Positions 58,641 to 64,000 of a stretch of DNA of 64,000 nucleotides are shown here, in pieces; position 1 is the first letter of the stretch, and each line of letters begins with the position of its first letter. The translations under genes were made by a program, and so were the position numbers. The notes under the pieces are model-generated. The model was not told the origin of the DNA, made no database searches, and was given only the letters and a program-made list of their open reading frames with translations. This DNA is from Sipunculus nudus (taxonomy: Eukaryota > Annelida > Sipuncula > Golfingiida > Sipunculidae), in assembly GCA_026874595.1 (NCBI GenBank), contig CM049313.1, positions 45,290,659 to 45,354,658 of the forward strand, in the 5' to 3' direction.

Positions 58641-60799
58641 GTATTTCAAATTCTTTCTGTGGAATTTTAGAAAACATTACCAATTCTCCTCATAATGCTA
58701 GTCAGGGCTAATAATAGTCCCAGGGCTTTCAGGAACATGGCAGAAGCATCTGATTCTCAGTCAGACACTCTGTTCTCTAGGTTCAAGTGCCAGCTGAATG
58801 CGCATAATTCTGGCTGTTTAACTAAGTGGATCAAATTTCCTCACTGACTCATTGGTGACTACCTCAAGAACTAGACAATTGTGTAAACGCTGTGCTGACA
58901 ACTGGCCCTAAGATTTAACTCTGATCAAGTGTAAATATAAACTGATATGAAATGGGCAATAAATAAAAAGGATACAATTCAAACAGCCCTTCAAAATTTG
59001 ATACAGATGAACTCTGATTGGGATGCTCAAATTTAATATGACATGCACAAGTTTTGCCTTATAACATCTCAGACTCTTTAATATTTCTTCCAGTTGAAAG
59101 CCCTCTAGCTCTTAATTTTCTTTGACTGTTATAGCCATCTTTCAATTTTAAAGGTAGATTTTTGTTCTAATTCCAAGATATCCAATCAAATGATATCCAA
59201 TTTTCTTTTGAGTTTAGTTTTAGTAGGTTTAAGTGACATTAATCTTTTATTTGTTTAACAGAAATGGAAGTGGATAATTTTGTTTTGGTTTGACTTTGGA
59301 GATGTTTGTTATTCAAGACAGAAATTAGTCACTGCTAATGTATTGAACTGAAAGAACTTGTTAGAAAAGATCCATTTGATATTCCGTATCTTCCCTTCAG
59401 TTTGAGCCACTAGGGAATAGCTGAAATTGAATTGCCTTGTTCTGTTTGATAAGGCTAAAAAAAAGTTAAATCTGCAGCTAAACTGTCTTTAACATTAATT
59501 AAGGATTTTCTGTGGGTTATTTGATTTGGACTGAAGGAGTTATACAAATATCAGTAAACATCATCATCTCATCACTTCTTCACATAAAGAAATCCTTTAT
59601 CCTCACATGGAAAGAATGTATATATATTCAGTGTATTGCAATTCAGAAATGACAATTCCTCAAGTATTGAGAGAAACCAAATCAAATACTGTCAGTGATT
59701 CTAATGGTTGCAAATATTGATGTTACAAATACTGTCAATGATTCTAATGGTTACAAATATTGGATACTCATCTCACTTCAGTGCATTCAACTTCAAGTAA
59801 GCAGATGAAATCATAAAATTTGTTGACATAGGTTAGAATTGATACTTTGAGTATAAAAAAATCCATATTTAATTTAAATTATGATTTTTTATTAGAAACA
59901 GACAGAAAAATAGGCATCTAGATGCCTTTTTTTCATGGCCAGGTTGATTCGCTTTCTTTAAATTCTTTACCATAATATGTATTGGGTTGAACTGAATCTA
60001 GAGAAATAAATATTTGGAGAAATGTGAGTGTGAATAGTTTCTTATTAGTTACCTTTACAAGTGGGTAGGTTTTTCACATCTGTCTGTTTGAGTGTTAGCA
60101 TGAATGACCTTAACTGTTTGAATATTAGCAGGATTATCTAGTACCTACTGTAAACTTTTGACAAATTTTTGTGATGACAGGGGTAGGATATGGGACACTG
60201 AAAACTCATTTATAAATTAAACCCTAAACTGTTCACATGCAGGCTAAAAATTGTCACTTTAACCTCCTTCGTATTGTTAGATTCTTTCTGGTCAGACATC
60301 ACATATTTATTTTTGTTTTCTAAGAATCCTAAAAACCTTACACAATGCTCTCAGTAAGAACTGCTGAAAATTTTGTAAAGATACAACAAAAGCTGAAAAA
60401 GATATTGCTTGTAATTGAAAGTCGATAGTATCAGATTTTATTAGAAATCTAAAATGTAAACAGGAAAGGTTTAACTCTGGCTTGATTTAGATAAAGGGGC
60501 CGATCCAGTAGTGTCATTTGGCTATGGGAAAGGTACACACACTGCAGAGTACAATCCTTGTGTATTGTTTTATCCATCCTTGTATTGTTTAAAAGGGACT
60601 TATTCACATTCCAGGTATGTTAATATACATGAAATAAAGTGGTTTATTTTCCTGAAAAATATTTGCCAATATTTTGTTCTTAAAATGGGTTGTTACTCCT
60701 ACACACAAGTATATATAAATATAAACTGGCACATGGCGCAATAAATATAAACATCATGCACACAACCTGGTGGCTGTAATTTCACAATTAATATGGTTT
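58641..60799. other. Gene-free stretch, nothing recognised
   Basis: AT-rich. A B-box-like word GGTTCAAGTGCC at 58781 lacks a convincing partner A box. No genes. Confidence 0.5.
59683..59768 (+). repeat. Two-copy 43-bp tandem repeat
   Basis: 'caaatactgtca.tgattc' and the following 'taatggtt.caaatattg' occur at 59683 and again at 59726, with only a few differences. Confidence 0.85.
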
Positions 60800-61470
60800 T
60801 TAGCTCAGATTACTTTTAGTCATGCTGAGCTATAGCGACCACTTTTGTTTGTTGTTCTTCTCGGCCATTAGCAGGGCAAAAATCGTAACTGCTGTACCGA
60901 GAAACTTCTAACTAAATATCAAGGGAGTTCAATAAAAAATCTCCTCAGAAAACCTGAAACTAGATCACTGTGACCTATGTCCACCCAGCTGTGGAATGGG
61001 GCTCGTTTGTGCACCAGAGAATAGTTAAAAATTTAGTACAATACCTCCAGTATCTCAATAATTAATACATGAAATGCCATGATATGTACTAAGCTTTTTG
61101 ATCATGGACATGCAGTTACATAAGATGCTTAAGAATGGTCACTAGGTTATTTTGTAGTGTTGCAGCAATAACTTACAAAGAAAATGAAGGATTTTGATAA
61201 AACTCATTAGAAATATTAATCCATAAAATATCTCACCTGAGTTAGATATGACCTTTACCTAGAATAAGTCCATTTTTGGGGAAATCACACAAATTCTTAA
61301 ATATCTCAAGTAATCTTGCATGCGTTGCTCAAAAAAATTAATTTGACTGAAGATCTTGGATAGTGTTGTCATGTACCAGAAACTGGTGGCATCACCTATT
61401 ATCCTGTTCATGTTTTCATGCTGTTTAATACCCATATCATAGCAACTTGATGGTATGGAGAGCATTATAA
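60800..61470 (+). mobile_element. Divergent family A/E-like element, 3' end missing
   Basis: The 5' end TTTTTAGCTCAGATTACTT pairs imperfectly with AGTCATGCTGAGC as in family A. The body then carries phrases found in family E (43680-44290) and 6560-6800, such as 'tcacc.gagttaga' and 'gttgcagcaataact'. A 'ggtggcatcacct' word near 61386 recalls family B modules. No 3' signature follows. Confidence 0.5.
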
Positions 61471-62339
61471 GTAAAAAAAATATGTACAGATTTCTTTCAT
61501 ATTATGCATTTACATAGATACGGGTTATGGGATGATGTATATTTAAATTGGGGTCTTGAACTTTCCTATGAGAGTGGCTTTGAACATTGGGGGTGGGAGG
61601 GCAGACCGCACTGTATTGTGTATTTTTATGCAAGTGATAGGCTGCTGTCTTTTATAAAGCATGCAAGTTTTTTCCACTAAAAATGATCATTCTTTCAAGT
61701 TGTTTAAGATTTAAGGAAGACAGGTTTCCGTATATGTTTAAGCTACATTTTTCTTTCTTCCCTGCTATTGTATATAGAAAGATAGAAAGTCATTTCTGAT
61801 AGAACCAGTTGATCTGCTGATGTAAATAGGCCTGTGTCTCTTGTTAAATGGTTTGAGTGGAGCCTCTTTATTAAAGTTTATATGTGGACCATGGCAGAGT
61901 ACATGTAACTTCTCTTATTGTAGTGCAGATCAAAGATACAGTGATGCTATCATATATGGGTATATAAACTGTACTGATTTTATGGCTGGCAGTCAAGCTT
62001 GGCTGTGCTTCTTGCCTTACAGCCCAGTGGCATGCTCCAGATGGGAGCTTTTTTTGCAAAAAATGGATGCATCTGTATGAGACGTTGTAGTTAAGATTGT
62101 TTCAATTTGTAAATTTTTTATATATATATATATATATACACATATTAGTTTTATATAGGCATTTGTATAATTATATCTTCACTTTTCTCCATTAAATGTA
62201 ATCTAACTGTTGGATATTTTTATTCAGGTACTTGTATCATTATTCCTTTACTTTTCTTGATTAATTATATGTAATATATAACTGATTATCATATCTTATA
62301 TAAAAATCATTTTATATTTAAGAATGATAATATTGTATT
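61471..62339. other. Gene-free stretch with (TA)n tract
   Basis: AT-rich, with (TA)n near 62118-62138. A 79-codon plus-strand frame at 61841-62080 is not recognised. Confidence 0.5.
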
Positions 62340-63650
62340 TGTTTTGTATTTATTTTTGTATCCGTCAAAACGAAGTTTTTTTTACCAGTTTCCCTCAGCA
62401 CCGCCGCAGTTGTTTCAGAGAACTCCTCTGAGACTGCTGGACTGATTTTTCCAAAACTTACACCAATTATCGGGTCACATGTGAACTGGTGCCTAACCAA
62501 TTGCCTTGACCTCTGACCTTTCCTCTATGCCCAGCGTCCATTTATGCGTCTGTTTCCACAAAAAAATATTTTGTACAAATGTAGCCCTTGGATAGCTTTA
62601 TAACATGCACAAAAAATGGTGGTGCCACCTGCAACCATGTTTGCACAGTGTCCATCTGTTCATCTGCCTTGGGTTAAAATCACTCATATCTCTGCAGTGG
62701 TTTGACTAATTCACCTGAAATTCTGCATGCGTATTCATCCTGGATAGTTAACTTGATTTTATGACAGGTGGTTCCACCTACATACACGTTCACGCTCCAG
62801 ACATCCATGCTTATATAACTGGACTAGTTTGACATATCTTCCTGAAAATATGCATGTGTATAGATCTCACATAGCTCTTTATCATACGCAAAACTGGTGG
62901 CACCACCTGCAACCATTTTTGCACAGTGTCCATCTGTTTGTCTACCGTGAGATAAAATCACCCATATCTCGACAGTTGTTTGACATATCTGCCTAAAATT
63001 TTGCAGGTATAAAAATCCTGGACAGCTTTCTTGATTTTATGACAGGTGGCACCACCTACATTCAAGTTTATGCTGCAGACATCCAAGCTCATGTCTCAGG
63101 AACTGTTTGACCGATTGGGCCAAAATTTTGCATGTGTATAGATCTCACATAGCTCTTTATCATACACAAAACTGGAGGGGCCACCTGCAACAATTTTTGC
63201 ACAGGGTCCGTTTTTTTGTCTGACATGGGCTAAAATCAATCATATCTATGTAGTGATATGACTTATCATCCTAAAATTTTGCGTGTCTTTACATCTTGGA
63301 TAGCTTTCTCGATTTTTTGGCAGGTGGCGCCACCTACAGTTACGTTAACGCCGCAGACATTCAGGCTTATATCTTAGGACTGGTTGGACATATCCCCCCG
63401 AAATTTTGCATGTGTATAGATGTCACATAGCTCTAAATCATACACAAAATTGGTGGCGCGAGCTGCCACCATTTTAACACAAGTCCTTCTGTTTGTCTGC
63501 TGTGGGATAAAATCACTCATGTACATGTAGTGGTTTGACTTTTCTGCCTAAAATTTTACATATGTAATCAACTTAGCTTTCTGGATTTTGTGGTAGGTGG
63601 CACAACCTTCATACACATTTCGGCTGCAGACATCAACGCCAATATGCAAC
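62340..63650 (+). mobile_element. Family B element B4, 5' and 3' ends missing
   Basis: It begins with the B internal phrase 'tttcagagaactcctctgag' (as at 31420) and contains consecutive 278-bp modules. Landmark 'catttttgca' variants lie at 62636, 62914, 63192 and 63470, exactly 278 bp apart each time. The 5' GCGAACCTGTG and 3' CACAGGTTCGC ends were not found. Confidence 0.75.
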
Positions 63651-64000
63651 TCACCTCACTCTATTTCCCCTTGCCACTCAATCCATGCCTCACTTCACCA
63701 GTTCCACTCTGATTTTGGCGGAAACATGTAGTCCCTTGTCCACTTCCCATATTCTAGTTTATAATTAGCAACTATTACAGACACAAAATAAATTTTATTT
63801 TCTTTCTTTTCAGGTAAGGAAGATCATTCCAGTAGGTCAAGAATTTGGCTGACCCATTATCCTTTGAATCCTTGATTACCATAAGAACATCCTCATGCCA
63901 TACTCCCATAAATCAGATACACAACTCTGAGATAAGTGCGCTAGTGTTTATTTATTCCAGGCATGCAAGGAACAATGTTACATTTATGAAAATGTTCACA
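63651..64000. other. Gene-free end of window
   Basis: Single-copy-looking sequence with a pyrimidine tract and CAG|GTAAGG near 63813. No coding frame recognised. Confidence 0.5.
63794..63819 (+). promoter_or_regulatory. Candidate recursive splice site
   Basis: A T/C-rich tract (63794-63810) runs into CAG|GTAAGG. This is a 3' splice site joined directly to a 5' splice site, the form of a zero-length exon. It fits a window lying in a long intron but is a single match found by eye. Confidence 0.25.

Noticed and set aside
58760-58800. tRNA-like B box GGTTCAAGTGCC
   Set aside because: No matching A box upstream and no stem pairing; it remains a single word.

Overview
The window looks like AT-rich nuclear DNA of a marine invertebrate, most probably a bivalve mollusc. 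The reasons are the strong AT bias, abundant (TA)n, (CA)n and (GTCY)n microsatellites, long C and G homopolymers, and several dispersed repeats of a style common in bivalve genomes. No host protein-coding exon, rRNA or tRNA could be supported. The 64 kb is best read as intergenic or long-intron DNA filled by successive transposon insertions.

The main content is a set of non-autonomous elements that share one plan although their sequences are unrelated. They start in a T run, carry a short subterminal inverted repeat (in three families part of a 5' hairpin), often have a (GTCY)n or related simple repeat about 60-110 bp in, have a core of tandem modules with a family-specific period, and finish with the second inverted repeat, a small hairpin and usually CTTGTTT. 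Family A has a period near 682 bp, with copies at 1-1711, 5401-5896, 12993-16145 (minus), 13438-16093, 17845-23096, 20413-22859, 25648-28263, 28307-30695, 37076-39016, 44295-54620, 44959-52104 and 54948-55630. Family B has a period of 278 bp, at 17950-20070, 24154-25647, 31067-33331 and 62340-63650. Family C has a period near 180 bp, at 52588-53243. Family D has a period of 148 bp, at 56391-58640. Insertion into T runs without target duplication, subterminal inverted repeats and a 3' hairpin are features of Helentron/Helitron2-type rolling-circle elements and of their non-autonomous relatives (DINE-1 and mini-me in flies).

Three broken pieces of an exonuclease-endonuclease-phosphatase-type endonuclease gene (38702-38959, 47340-47480, 50155-50845) lie inside family A copies. 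One ends about 55 bp before a family A 3' terminus, which is where a Helentron endonuclease would sit. A GC-rich, frameshifted piece of a DIRS-like tyrosine recombinase (50845-51830) lies immediately downstream of the largest endonuclease fragment.

Nesting gives a relative chronology. B1 and a young A copy sit inside an older A copy (17845-23096). Family F sits inside B2. C and a TA-flanked MITE sit inside an outer A copy, and a large A copy of about 7 kb sits in the same outer copy. A2 and a MITE sit inside an older A copy of opposite orientation. Several of these insertions have an intact empty site in sister copies within the window, so the insertion points can be read directly. Other items are two short MITEs, a ~0.8-1.0 kb inverted pair (family F), a DR1-bearing repeat array (33550-34030), a cluster of GTCTAGAC palindromes (30958-30994), a CpG-richer patch with a TATA box (2000-3460), and a possible recursive splice site near 63813. 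All boundaries were read by eye from one sequence.
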